This document shows positions 47,806 through 59,599 of a stretch of DNA of 64,000 bases, piece by piece. Position numbers and translations under genes: made by a program. Source of the DNA: Nageia nagi (taxonomy: Eukaryota > Pinophyta); the NCBI GenBank assembly GCA_050084985.1, contig JBITNC010000001.1:64542001-64606000 (forward strand). The letters run 5' to 3'. Under the pieces are notes generated by a model. That model was not told the origin of the DNA and made no database searches. It saw only the letters and a list, made by a program, of their open reading frames with translations. Every line of letters starts with the position of its first letter. The stretch's first letter is position 1.

Positions 47806-47886
47806 ATGAATGCTAAATCTGGTAAGATGGATAGAGAGTACTTTATATTTGACATGAATGATAGCTCTTCCATAGAAATTATTTAA
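47806..47886 (+). CDS. Upstream ORF of 26 codons before the helix-loop-helix ORF
   Basis: ATG at 47806 to TAA at 47884-47886 gives MNAKSGKMDREYFIFDMNDS then SSIEII. It ends 29 bp before the main start and contains two further in-frame ATGs (47827, 47854). Genes of the SAC51/bHLH142-145 group carry regulatory uORFs, which is why it is listed. I cannot say this peptide is conserved, and whether the transcript includes it is unknown. Confidence 0.3.
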   Translation: MNAKSGKMDREYFIFDMNDSSSIEII

Positions 47887-47915
47887 TCTGCACGAATAAT
47901 ATTATACAGTCTGCA

Positions 47916-48260
47916 ATGGCAGATACATTGGCTATGGGCAATAGTGTCCTTGAAGATGGTGAATTACCAAGGAAGGATTCCTCGGTTGAAAGGATTTTGT
48001 CTGAGGACGTTTTAATGGAGGAGGATGGTGAAGAAGATAACGAGGAACTAGATGCATTGATAAATGTCGGAAAAGAGCTGAATAGCACAGAAGATTCTGG
48101 GAACGGCCAGGAGATTGATTGGGCAAGAGAGAGAATGAGGGAAATGTTTAACAAGTTGAGAGACATGGTTGGTGGAGAAGAGGGGATGGATGCAGTTCAA
48201 GTGTTGGAAAAAGCAATTCGATGTATAAAGAGCCTGCAGATGGATCTCCGTCATACTTGA
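47916..48260 (+). CDS. Helix-loop-helix protein, SAC51/bHLH144-like, 114 aa
   Basis: Single open frame. Residues about 35-50 are acidic and carry EEDNEELDALI, resembling the (N/E)EI(D/N)ALL box ahead of the HLH in the SAC51/bHLH143-145 group. Residues about 70-110 form the HLH: ERMREMFNKLRDMVGGEEGM, then DAVQVLEKAIRCIKSLQMDL, comparable to the KMKKMM--LR-IVPGG--M(D/N)-A-VLDEA--YLKSLK pattern of that group. The basic DNA-binding region is absent or weak, so it would act, if expressed, as a non-DNA-binding dimer partner in the nucleus. Known family members are two to three times longer, so this may be a truncated copy or a lineage-specific short form. The local base composition is richer in GC than the surroundings, and a 40-bp tandem duplication covers its stop codon. 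Family assignment is by eye only. Confidence 0.5.
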   Translation: MADTLAMGNSVLEDGELPRKDSSVERILSEDVLMEEDGEEDNEELDALINVGKELNSTEDSGNGQEIDWARERMREMFNKLRDMVGGEEGMDAVQVLEKAIRCIKSLQMDLRHT

Positions 48261-48322
48261 TAACAGAGTAGTAAGTTATGTAGATCACCGTCATATTTGA
48301 TAACAGAGTAGTAAGTTATGTA
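48243..48322 (+). repeat. 40-bp tandem duplication spanning the HLH stop codon
   Basis: 48243-48282 and 48283-48322 both read GATC(T/A)CCGTCATA(C/T)TTG then ATAACAGAGTAGTAAG, differing at two positions. The first unit contains the TGA stop at 48258-48260. Confidence 0.93.
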
Positions 48323-48769
48323 GATCATGATTCTCGTTTCCCATAACGGTATTTCGATCCCATTTGCTCTTTAACGTACTTTCCAGTTTTCAGCGACTTT
48401 TACTGGAGAACATTTGATGCAATAGAATAGAAGGAAGGATATGGCAGGAACTGTGATAACATTACATTAGGGGTTCTGTCATTCATTTTTGTGTTTGTAT
48501 GGCAATGATATAATACAATTTGTCTAAGTTATGCTGTGAGTAGCCCACCACTCATTTCAAATCCTTTAAACCTTCTCTGTTTTTTTCATATCTTCCAATC
48601 GAGGATATGAAATGCAAAATTTATTAATTTGTGCGTTTTTATTTTGTCGAATTCAAGTATAATGTGACTCTCAATAATTTAACATTAGTAAATTAAATGA
48701 TTGAAATGAAAATGAAATGAAAGATTTTAATTACGTCCACCAGACCCAAACATGGTCTATGGGATCCTC

Positions 48770-49135
48770 AACTTGAAGTGTTGAGCAGATTATTCCTTCT
48801 TCTGTTCATTTGAATTAATAATTCGTAAATTTTTTTTATTTTATTGTTTTCCAATAGTTTTATCATAGAACCCTTTCCAAGTATTTCTTTATACTGGTCA
48901 CGAATATCTGAAAAACTGGGATATGTATAAATGAAATGTTCCTCTGACTCTACTGCCCTTGTGTTGCATAACTTACAAATTCTTTCCTCCCATTGCTCTT
49001 TCGGTGTAGTCCATCTCTGTTTTTCAAATCTAAACCTATAAGAGCTTGTCCTTATTTGATTAATTAGAATTTTCTCATGCCATTTGATTTCAACTCTGAC
49101 CCCTTTTCTTTGTGGTCATATGTTGGTTAAACTTT
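48770..49135 (-). pseudogene. LINE reverse transcriptase C-terminal fragment
   Basis: From 49130 downward: KRKGVRVEIKWHEKILINQI, RTSSYRFRFEKQRWTTPKEQ, WEERICKLCNTRAVESEEHF, then IYTYPSFSDIRDQYKEILG. The C-x2-C...E-EEHF----P-F---R-xY pattern is the zinc-binding terminus seen in plant non-LTR retrotransposon proteins. The final Cys (YTYP for xxCP) is lost. Open over about 100 codons but with no upstream domains in frame. Confidence 0.55.
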
Positions 49136-49199
49136 GCAATGTAATATTTCAGCCATGGTTTAGAAGGAAGCTAATAAAGGTTAATATTATTTTATTTGG

Positions 49200-50080
49200 A
49201 TGAAAAGAGGTTGTATATAGATTTTTTTTTAAGTTTTCTTGTAAAAAAATAATATGATAAGAATTTTTTATGGTACTTTTAAATTTAAAGGTTTGTAGGA
49301 TCTATCAAAATCTATCTAGACAAGAAAAGAAAATATATCAATCAAGTATTTGAATGATTATTTCTCATATAATTAAGTTGTATAATAAGATCATCAAGTT
49401 TGTTTTGATTATCTTACTTTAAAAATTTATGGATTAAGTTGTAATCATAAATACCTTTGTAGGTTTTTAGTATATCTTTGTAGATTGAACAAGCAAAAAA
49501 GAGAAAACATGTTTCATCTTCTATGATCTTTAGGTTATAAAAATATCCTCATTTTCAATGCTTCCACATAATACTATAATTTTTTGAAGATTCTCTTATT
49601 TCTTTTGAACCAAGTACTATAGCTTTTGTATCTTCTCATATTATTTGTAATACCTACATTTGATGTTGATTTTACCTTTGTATAATTGCTTAATTCTTTC
49701 ACTTATTATAAAGCAATACTCAAAATTTCAAACACCCATTGACATAATTTTCATGTAATTGTATAATGTCCTAATAGATGATTTAATATTTTTTATGCTT
49801 TTTTGAAAAATGCATACCATGAAGATCTACTTAAACCTCTTTTATTGGATTTTTCCTATGTTAGAATTTTTCTATGATAGATTAAAAATTTAAGTATCTT
49901 GAACTTATATAAACTTATATTTCTTTCATACAAAATATTCACCAAATGGATTTCATTTGCATATCAACCAATTCTTGTAAAGTCCATTTTTGTGGATCAT
50001 AATAGATTAAATCTCTCCCTCTTTTAGAAATGTAACCTCCATGTTCGTTTCATGTTTGGATCTCCTTTAGTATATACAAA
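49200..50080 (-). pseudogene. Second, more decayed LINE-terminus-like region
   Basis: On the minus strand, GGYISKRGRDLIYYDPQKWT near 50030 and GYFYNLKIIEDETCFLFFAC near 49540 resemble the region before, and the core of, the same kind of zinc-binding terminus (usual CxxC--IEDE-HFLF-C). Many stops. Low-confidence relative of 48770-49135. Confidence 0.35.
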
Positions 50081-51537
50081 TGAGTAGTCATATTGTTTAG
50101 CACTTGTATCTTTCATTGTTTCTTATTATTTAAGATTATTTGGGATATAATATACTTTTATATTATTTAAGATATTTTTATTGGAGTACATTGTATATTG
50201 TAATTTAGTTAAAGGATCATTTTTATTACTAAGTAAATCAAGATATTGATCTAACATAAGTTCATATCTTTCCTATATCTCATTATTTATGGGATAATTT
50301 TTTCCTGTTACTTTGGATAATTTTTTCATGTTACTTTAATTTCTTTAATAATAAATTTTCTTATTTTTTTCTCCATAGTTTCAAAGATCTCTTTAAGATA
50401 TATTTGAAAATTATTTCAAATTTAATATTCTTCTAATCAATTTCATAACTATGATCTACTATATATAGGAATTCAGTAATGTTATTCCTTGAGTTGGGGT
50501 GGTAACTCTAATAAATAAATTATTTCTTCTATTTATTACATTATTATAAAAGGCATACATTACTTAGAGTAAGTTTTATATAAATCCTAAGTTTTATAGA
50601 ACTTTTCTTTGGTTGTACCTAAAGGAGTAGTTGATATCTTGTATAAAAGTATTGAAACATTCATTTAATATCAAATAGGTTCAACACGTGAACAACTCAA
50701 CCAATAACTAAGAATTTAGATCATACAAGATTGGAGAAAAAGATAATTCAAAATGTAATGTATTCATTATGGTATATATATGTATTTGTACATGAAATAG
50801 TTTGTTGAGCACAATCAACATGGTTACCTTCTAGTTTCAAACTTACACTTCATACGTTACCTATAAATACAAAAAATTCACATAATATTTACCTACTTAA
50901 ATAATTTTAATAACTTAACTAATATTAAATTTATGATTTTACAATGATGTGATAAATCTCTAACACCTCCCCTTATTACATCATTATCCAAATGGGTATA
51001 TGAGCACTAATAGTTATTTGATGAACATGCTCAATATTTTATTAATACATTAGGTATGAATAGGGACATACTCAACTATTTATAATAAGCAATAATTGAA
51101 CTAGTCTTACTGTGTTTCTTTACTAAGATAGACCTTTTTCGATATTTAACTATGGATAGAGAAACACTCAAACATCCATGATTCTCTAACATAATTAGAT
51201 AAGGACACATACTATCCAAAAATCAAAGTTATGAACAAGGATATATGTTATTATTCACACACTTATGATAAGGGATATACATAATCAACTATAAATAATA
51301 ATATAGTAATACACACATTCTCTATCAAAATAAGGATAGAGATAAATACTTATATCCATGTTTATACAACATAATTGGATATGGACAAATACATCTATAA
51401 AATATCAAAGTTATGACTAGATATACACATCCAATCATAATCATCAAAAATTATGATTAGGGATAAACACATCTATAATATTACATAAATGGGGACAAAT
51501 TTAACCATTCATAATAAATGGAGCATGACCTTCACTT
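50081..51537. other. AT-rich intergenic DNA
   Basis: No gene supported. From about 50980 to 51490, phrases built on ATTAG(A/G)GATA and ACACATC recur irregularly, suggesting a very old tandem array. Confidence 0.4.
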
Positions 51538-51538
51538 A

Positions 51539-51645
<107 letters not shown>

Positions 51646-52434
51646 GATTTTTCACTTTTTATCTTTGGTTCTTCAACCATGAATATCCTTATGGTAACCT
51701 TCTTATCCAATCAAATTGCTTAGATAATTAATTGATATAATCATCACTTATGTGATATGGTAAATCACTACTTATAAGACTCACTCTATTGGTTTCATAT
51801 ATCAACCCTTCATTTTTCTCGATCTCTCTTATGTCTTACTAAATCATCTTCAATTTTTTTATCAAATTCACATTAAATGTTGGGAAATAAAATATCTTCC
51901 CCCCTCTAAATGTGAACTTTTCTTCTACAAATTTTAAGAGTTGTAGGCACCATTGATCATGCACTCCAAATACATAAATAAAATAAATATCATTAATTAT
52001 GAACTCAAATGTATGTAATATAATTATATACATAAACTTCTAAATATATCAATACATGAATAGTCTTGTCTATACTCATTACTACAAAAATAACTATAAG
52101 AAGTTAAGGTACAAATATGAGTAGGAATAAGGGTAAGGTTATGGTTGATGATTTAATGGGAGCTTAATTTTTTGTATAATTTTATGAATATTTGCCCATT
52201 ACTATGTAATAAAAAGTAGTCAAGTTAGTAAGAGGCATACTAGTATATTTTTTTATTCTCCATATGGAAATTTGCATCAATTCAATGATTAATTCAAATT
52301 CATATGCAAGTCAATCTCAAACCACTAAAGAGAAGAAGATAGAATTCAATATTCTCAATAATATATCTAAAGATGTAACTTTCTTAGGTTCTTTTACTTG
52401 AAAAACCATTTTTTAAATATAATTTACCAATTTC

Positions 52435-52438
<4 letters not shown>

Positions 52439-52506
<68 letters not shown>
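52439..52506. repeat. (CA)n(TA)n compound microsatellite
   Basis: About 29 CA units (52439-52496) followed by TA units to 52506. Confidence 0.97.
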
Positions 52507-52708
52507 ATATACTTTTTAAATAATGAAGTAACACTATAAAGTGAATAATTTATTTGTAAAACCTTGTAAGCTATGCTATTATGAGACTCATCAAATACAA
52601 AAAAAATGAAAAATTTAGATGACCTAATTATAGTAAATTGGAACCAAACCTAACAACATAACCTTTGTATGTGTTCTACTTACATGCACCCATGCAAGTC
52701 TACTGAAT

Positions 52709-53510
52709 GAGAGTTGTAACTACTTTAATACCTTAAATGATCCTTATTGCATTATTCCTAGGATTAATCATTATACATGCATTGTTGACCTTCTTGGTCA
52801 TTCATACTATCTAGTGGAAGCTTTGAACTTCATAATCAAGATGCCCATTAAACCTAAATCGATAGCATGGATACGTATGCTTCATACTTGTACATCACAT
52901 AAGAATGTATAAATAGGTAATTTATGGAAACAATCCTTTTTTATCTCTAGAATATATATGTTTTATATTATCTTCTTTTCAAGTATTTATACTAAAGTAG
53001 GTTGTTGGGATGATGTTAAAAAAGTGTAATGACATTGATGAAAAATAGAAAATTACCAAGATACCTGGATGTAGTTGGATTGAAGTTGATAAAAGGGTAC
53101 ATGCTTTTCTTGTAGGAGACAAATCAAACCCACAAACAAAGAAGATATTTCAAAAATTTGAGAAATTATTGAGTGAGATGAAGGTAGTGGGGTATATTCC
53201 AAATGTAATCAATTTTGAAGATGGTTCCCACTCAATAATTCAAATTCATATGTAATTCAGCCTCAAAATACTAAAAACAATACCTATGTTTTGGGATGTG
53301 GATACTAACAATATAAAATTTCTTCTCTACCAGTATAAGAAGAAGTTGGCAATTGCATTTGGGTTGTTAAAAACTCCCCCTAAAACCATTATCAGATTTG
53401 TAAAGAATCTTCAAGTATTTGATGACTACAATATTACAACCAAGTTTATATCCAACATTTTTGTAAGGGTCATTATTGTGAGGGATGACATAGTGCATGC
53501 TTTCAGGTAA
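52709..53510 (+). pseudogene. PPR-DYW protein C-terminal pseudogene
   Basis: Pieces in order: NYFNTLNDPYCIIPRINHYT, CIVDLLGHSYYLVEALNFII, KMPIKPKSIAWIRMLHTC (final PPR and E motif), KVGCWDDVKKV, PGCSWIEVDKRVHAFLVGDK, SNPQTKKIFQKFEKLLSEMK then VVGYIPNV (E+ region). A short unrelated stretch (about 53225-53290) follows, then KLAIAFGLLKTPPKTIIRFV, KNLQVFDDYNITTKFISNIF and a VIIVRDD end matching the DYW deaminase domain up to the IVRD segment. The deaminase zinc ligands are gone: HSE before KLAIAFG is lost, and CGDCH reads FDDYN. Stops, frameshifts and the missing N-terminal repeats show a dead fragment of an organellar RNA-editing factor family. Confidence 0.85.
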
Positions 53511-54756
53511 AAAGGAACCTTATTTCAATTCATCTTTCAAAAAAGTTTTGTTATTAAATACCTATATAAATAAGCAATATTATTGATTGTTGACATCATA
53601 TTATCAAGTGAATGTAATTGACTATGTATATTGAACTATTTTTCAATACTATAGAGTCATGGTATTGAATTATTTTACAAGAATTTGTACAATTATAGAG
53701 TGAATATTTGGAGAAAGAGGTGCAAAAATCACAAAGATAATTCAAGCAAAATACTACAAGGAAATAAAAAATACTTTATGAACAAAAAGTTAGAGAAGGG
53801 TTTACAAGTAATCTGGTATGTATTGGTATGAAGGGAGTATAGCAACTCTTAAATGTACTTTATTCTTGCCTTTATCATTTTGTGTAATCATTTTATTTGG
53901 AATCATTATATTATCTTGTATCTATATTCTTGCTTATATATTTCATTTGTTGGTTGAGTTAATCATTTGATCACCCTGCTATGATTTGTGTCCCATGTTT
54001 CAAAACTTGTTGTTAAAATCAATTTATTAAACATAAAAACTCCAAATAAAATATAACAATGAAGAAGATACCTTGAAGAGAGTATATGATAGATTGAGCT
54101 TATGATTCTCACAACATGAACAACTTATAATTCTCATATTACAAGCAACTTATAATTCTCACAATATGAATTGATGCAAAATGATTATATTTTCTTGTAT
54201 CTAATGGATCATATAAATTTTCCTTTATAATGAAAATATTTAAATTATAATATAGTTGAGATCAACTAAATATTAAACATTTATAAAATTTATATCATCA
54301 ACTAATTATTTATGATCAAAAAATTAAAATTATGTTTGAATATATATATTTATTAGAATTATAATGGAACTCTCTACACTCTCAAGGAGATACATATGCA
54401 TTCTTTTTTTAAATGGTGAAATAAGCTTATTTATGAACAACTACATCATACATAAGAGCATTAATAAGAAAAATGAACATATACATATATAGTTTCATTA
54501 TAAAAATATAGATTTGGAAAAGCTTAAAGCTAAAACCTTGGTTTAGAAATTGTTATTAACCTAAGCTGTTTATATGAATGCCATGAAAGATTTCATCTAC
54601 TTCTTTATTAAATTCTAGTAAATGAGATTTGTGTGAGAGTTGATATGGATCTCTATCTTTTATGTTGCAAAGGCTTCACTATAAGGTTGTGACCTTGATA
54701 TGTATTGTGCGCTAATGTTGAAATTGTAATTAATCATGCCAGACAATGAATGCCAT
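53511..54756. other. Intergenic region 3' of the peroxidase gene
   Basis: AT-rich. No supported gene. The part next to 54756 should contain the peroxidase 3' UTR and poly(A) site on the minus strand, but no clear AATAAA was seen. Confidence 0.5.
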
Positions 54757-56085
54757 CTAGTTGCGCTTCCTGCAGGTGAGCCTGATCTCTTGGGCTCCCT
54801 GTCCTGGGATGGCGCTCATTTTGAGCATGGATTTGACGAAGTGTTTAAAGAACAGCTCCTGGCTGGAGGCGAAGTGCTGAACCAGCTGCCTCGTTCCGTG
54901 ATGGTCTGAGTAGAGAGTGGCGTCGGAAGAGAAGAGCCCTTTACGCTGCACCAAATTCTTGTAGTATTGGTTATCGAAGCTTCTGGCCGTGGAGTCCAGA
55001 AAAGCGCCTGCATTGCGTTGGGGATTGGAAGCAGGGCAGACCATCCTCAGTTTGCTCACAAGAGAAGGGTGCATGCTCGGATCCACCTCCTGCGTTTTGC
55101 TAAATCTGTGAATTCTGTTCCGAAACGACGAGCAATGGGAGAATCCCAGCGTATGGCCACCTGCCAATGTCATAGAAATAGTTAGAACACCAAACTGGAA
55201 TGCAATATCAAATGGATTGAGAAAATGAAATGAAAGTGGCTTTAGAATCGGCGTTAAGTATCATGCCAGAGAGTGCGACGAGGTCGTGTGCGGAGAGCCC
55301 TCGCTGGGAGAAGCTCTGGAGGAGCTGCGTGACGTTGAATGTTGGCGCAGGTAAGGCTGTGGTCTCACTGGCCCTAGATATTCTTCCGTCCTTTCGTCCC
55401 ACAGGAACAGCCCAATCTGGACCTCCAGCCTGCATCAACATTCTTATCATTAATTCGTTCTACCTTTTATTACTTCCTATTTCTGAATTCAAATGATATT
55501 TCCTTAATTCGTAATATGTATAAGGGGTATTTTCGTAAGTTTCCATAGTTTTATTGATATATAAATGATAGAAAAAGCAAACCAACCAAGACTACGGCGT
55601 CTCGTGCAGCGAGGGCGAGGATATCAGCGCAAGAAACAGTTGCCGGGCAGAGAGATTCGAGCTTGGCTTTGGCATTGTCGATTACGAAGAATGCGTGGAG
55701 TGATAAGTTCGGCGGCCCATCCTTCTCCGCCTTAGTTCTCCCAGTCGAATCAATGAGAACCGATCCATCGCAGCCCTGCATACAATAACTAATTTAGTAC
55801 TTGTTCTGCTTAATCAATAACGGAACTAAATACACATCAGAATTTTATTTGCAGTAAGCGTTGATGTTAGCCTACCCGTATGAAGCAGTCGTGAAAATGC
55901 ATGCGGAGAAGAGCAGCGGGGACAGTGATATCAGAAAGCATTGCTGCCACAACTTCATCTCTCACCACCATCTCCACCTGTGGGCAGCTCGCCTGGTAAT
56001 ATCCAGTTTGCAAGCCAGTCACAATTTCAAAGAATATATTCAGCAGAATTAGTACTAGTAGCTGTGCTGGAATCCGTATGGCCAT
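54757..56085 (-). CDS. Class III (secretory) peroxidase, four exons
   Basis: Exons on the minus strand: 56085-55876, 55775-55587, 55429-55267 and 55160-54757, giving 321 residues, the usual family length. It is the only multi-exon gene here that appears intact. A signal peptide ([20 protein letters not shown] onward, likely cleaved before [11 protein letters not shown]) predicts export to wall or vacuole. The heme peroxidase fold is complete: distal Arg61 and His65 in [10 protein letters not shown], proximal His190 in [13 protein letters not shown], and eight Cys at 34, 67, 72, 113, 119, 197, 229 and 317 with horseradish-peroxidase-like spacing. The enzyme would use hydrogen peroxide to oxidise phenolic substrates, for example in lignification or defence. 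The three introns (100, 157 and 106 bp) sit at the classical positions; introns 1 and 2 are GT-AG, while intron 3 seems to start GC. Higher GC than its surroundings. Confidence 0.93.
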
Positions 56086-56178
56086 GTCTGCCTGCTTATC
56101 TTACTCACTATCAATCGAATGACGTGAATTGTTATGGTCGCTCAATCCCTGGGTTTGCTATGCAGCTCCAAACTCGGG

Positions 56179-56187
56179 ATTTTATAG
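56179..56187 (-). promoter_or_regulatory. TATA box of the peroxidase gene
   Basis: CTATAAAAT on the minus strand, about 94 bp upstream of the peroxidase ATG. The distance suits a transcript with a leader of roughly 60 nt. Confidence 0.6.
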
Positions 56188-57882
56188 AAAGAATACACCA
56201 AAAGACGAGCTTTATGGTTGATTGGAATGTAATGCAAGCCTTGCGGTTGGCACTAATAATGGTTATAGTTCCACCATGAGCATGCAGCCAAACGGAATTC
56301 ATCGTATCTTCTATTACATGACAATTTTGCATTATCATCTGTACGTGTGCTTTCAAATCTAAGATTGTTAATATCGCTGCTTTTAGTCGTGTTTGGTGAG
56401 GTCGAATTCCAAATGAACAACTCGGATGCAGAGTCATATCTAATCATTCTACAGAAACTGTGTGTCTTTGTTAATCGGCTCTTATGAATTCTACCGCTAG
56501 CGGGTAGTGTCCAATAGATTATGAAAATGACCTTGATTAGGAAATTACAAAAGTGGCCTTGTAAACTTTTTTATAACTTTATTAATTGTCGGGGTCATTT
56601 TTGTAATTCACTCTTAAATTAAATACTGTTTCTGAAAGATTTTGTTCAAATATAAGAGATACATGTACAACAGGAATGGATCCCTAATAAATGACAAGGA
56701 TTCGATCATTGAAACTATATCTAAAAAAAATATAAGTTTTAATTTTCCTTTTACGAAACAAAACAAGTCTAAAGTTAACTTTACCTTAGTGTAAATTCCT
56801 TTTCCGTATCAAAAACAGTGATAAAATTATTCCATAAAATTTGACATATTCTTTTAGCTACGCATCTTAGAAGATTCAACCATCCATTGTAGACGATAAT
56901 GATTAAAGCTAAGCTTTTCGAACTTTACATGTTTATCATCAAGATTTACTTTTGTCGGCATTATTTTAACTTTTGAAACTTCTCATATAAGCCATTTACA
57001 CGTGTCTCAAAACTAATAACCTAATTTGCTAATCCTCTTCCCCTTTTTTTAATCACAAGATTCACAGCCATTTTATCCTTTATTTACATATCATATTTCT
57101 AAGCCAGTCATCAAATTAATGATAAAAATCAACGGTCAGTCATCATGAAAGTCTTCTCTCCCCCTCTAGATGATGATGATAGTGTTCGTGGCAGTTTGTG
57201 ATAAGAAGGCAAAAAGTAGACAAAGATAATGTTTTTGAAGTAATCGATGGACAATTGCACTAAGGATTTTCCACTAGTGTTTAAGAACAGTGATAAAGCA
57301 TATTTAACTCAATGAGTGTTCCTAATTTGTGAACATCCATGTGTTTGAAAATTCAACAAGGGGCCCGGGGGATTGAACTTGAAAGGATGATAATTATTGA
57401 GATCTCGTACTCCAAATTTTCAATCTTAGCTGTTCACGTGGCAATTAAGGTTATAAAAGAATTTTAAAAGGATAGGTTATAAAATAATTTTTAAAAGAAG
57501 GTAAATTATATTAACATTCATTATGGGACGGACAGCTTTTTAAAGTAGATTATTACATATTATATATGTCTCATACTAGGAATGGAACACTCGACACAGG
57601 TTGTAGCAATATCAACACATGATCAACTCAACCAACAATTGAAACATAAACATAGGTTTTTTTGTTTTAATTACATAGAACACGAGGCTTCTCAACTTTA
57701 TAAAAAAATTTATATAGAACTTTAATTTCATAGTGTTTGGATCAATATTTCAATTACATAGAACACAAGTCTTCTTAACTTTTATTAAAAAGATCAAAAA
57801 AATATAGTTATATTTAAAATATAGATAAAATAAGAATGAAAATATTTATTTAATATTATAGCATGATCTTGTCAAGTCAATG
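56188..57882. other. Peroxidase upstream region and intergenic DNA
   Basis: 56188-56560 has mixed base composition and is probably promoter-proximal. Beyond that it is AT-rich. No gene is supported; the overlapping short frames at 56132-56447 are not family-like. Confidence 0.5.
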
Positions 57883-59300
57883 TTAAGAGTCAAAATGGTC
57901 TAGTGTACTTAAGCTTTCATGTCGATAGGATCTTTTACCATAGATTCTATTTATACTTTTAGATCTTCCACTTGTGATGTCACCTTTGCTTTCAAGTTGA
58001 ACTAGAGCTCGAGCATTTTGCTGTGAGACTGCAACAAGTCTTATAGGATAAGAAAACCATGACACGGCATCTTGACGTTGTGCTTCTTGTGAAGTCAATT
58101 GGTTTTCTTTACCTTCATCTATAGGTCGAGTTTTTCTTCTTTGGGTCATCGATGATCTTTATGCTCTCATCTGAAACCTCCATATACGTCATTTTTCCCT
58201 TTTTTGGACCTATCTTTCGTAGTTGGTAAATTTGCCTAGGGCCTCGACCTCCAAAAGAATGCTTCTTCTTAAAAATTGGCTTATCTTTGCATGGGAGCTT
58301 TAACTTCTCCATGGATGGAAAAATATTTTTAAGGGGCTTCCATTCATGGTCTAAGTTCTTTTCTTCTTCGATCTTCTAATTTGTGTTCTCCTTTATGGCT
58401 TCATTTGTGTCATCATTGCTTCTTGAATTTGTTGAGCTTCCTAGGAGATCTTTGATCTTAGGTCTAACTTAGTGACTACATGCTTAAAGATCAAATACAA
58501 GACACATTGGTGAGACTTTTTCCCTTGTTGCACATCTTAAAAATTCTTACCTAAAGACTTGAGCAAAAATTTCAAGATGTTGAAGGCTTTCCCATGAAAG
58601 AGTTGATTTAGGAAAGCTAGGTGGAAACTGTGGAAATTCAATATATTGGCATCAAGAGTGAACTATGCAATGAGAACATATGGAATAACCTTCCTCCTAC
58701 ATGGGAATGGAAGTGGAAGCCTTGTAATCCCCCCTTTTCTCCATACTTGAGTTCTTAGGTTTTGTAAAGAATTATCAAATTTCCACATATAAAGAGTAAT
58801 TATCTTTCATTATTTTGTTCCTTGAAGCTTCAAAACATGATAATTCTATCAATAACATCTCATTCAAGGTGAATACAAAAAACTTCTTTCCATTCGTCCA
58901 ATTTGTGAATTAGTTCAAAAGGTCAACATTGAAGTTGTCGAACTTTACAAGAAATACAAATAGCCACCCTCTTCCATATCCTCTCACTTTTTATCTACCT
59001 TTAGGTAAGGAGGTTCCAAAACTAGGAGAGTCTCATTCTCAATTATAGCCAAATAATTGAAATCACAAAATCATATGGAGAGGCTAACCAAAACTAGATG
59101 ATCAAAGGGTGTGAAGGGTGACATGCATGCCATCTTGAAATAAATATCATCATCCCTATCCAAATCATGATAGTGCTCCCAATAATATGGATGGCTAGGA
59201 TAAACATGAGCCATATCATAAGACTTCTCCCTTATTTTTAACCCTAAAAAATGATCTTGCAATCAACAAGAAGTGACATTAGAAATGTGAGCATGAACCT
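57883..59300 (-). pseudogene. Unrecognised decayed coding-like region
   Basis: Minus-strand stretches remain open for 60-90 codons in different frames: MQDHFLGLKIREKSYDMAHV (59262), SMEKLKLPCKDKPIFKKKHS with FGGRGPRQIYQLRKIGPKKG (58312) and MTQRRKTRPIDEGKENQLTS with QEAQRQDAVSWFSYPIRLVA (58149). Between them are fragments such as FHSFHLAFLNQLFHGKAFNI. Codon-like texture and charged composition suggest an old protein, perhaps of a transposon, but no domain is recognised. Confidence 0.3.
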
Positions 59301-59599
59301 CTTAGCACTTCATGGATGCATAAGATATCTTTTTTATCAAGCATAGGAAAGAGAATATCATGTGAGTGTTTGAATGCCAAGTAGATGCCTTAGGACTATT
59401 CAATATGTTGACTCACTTATTCATGCTTCTCCCTCTTGATATTATGTTAATTCCTACTAATCAATCAGGAAAAATCTCCCTAATCCTAGTGATAATCAAA
59501 AAATTTTGAAGCCTTATCATTAATCATATTTTGTATGTGACTCAAAAAAGGCTTATCCTAGCTCTACCTAACCTCGAAGGATAATCTCATATCAGCAAA

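Noticed and set aside
47879-48254. Ser-rich and Leu-rich minus-strand frames opposite the HLH ORF.
   Set aside because: They are antisense shadows; the plus-strand frame has the HLH pattern.
54816-55496. Plus-strand frames of 72-88 codons over the peroxidase.
   Set aside because: They are antisense to peroxidase exons 3 and 4, which account for the GC-rich open sequence.
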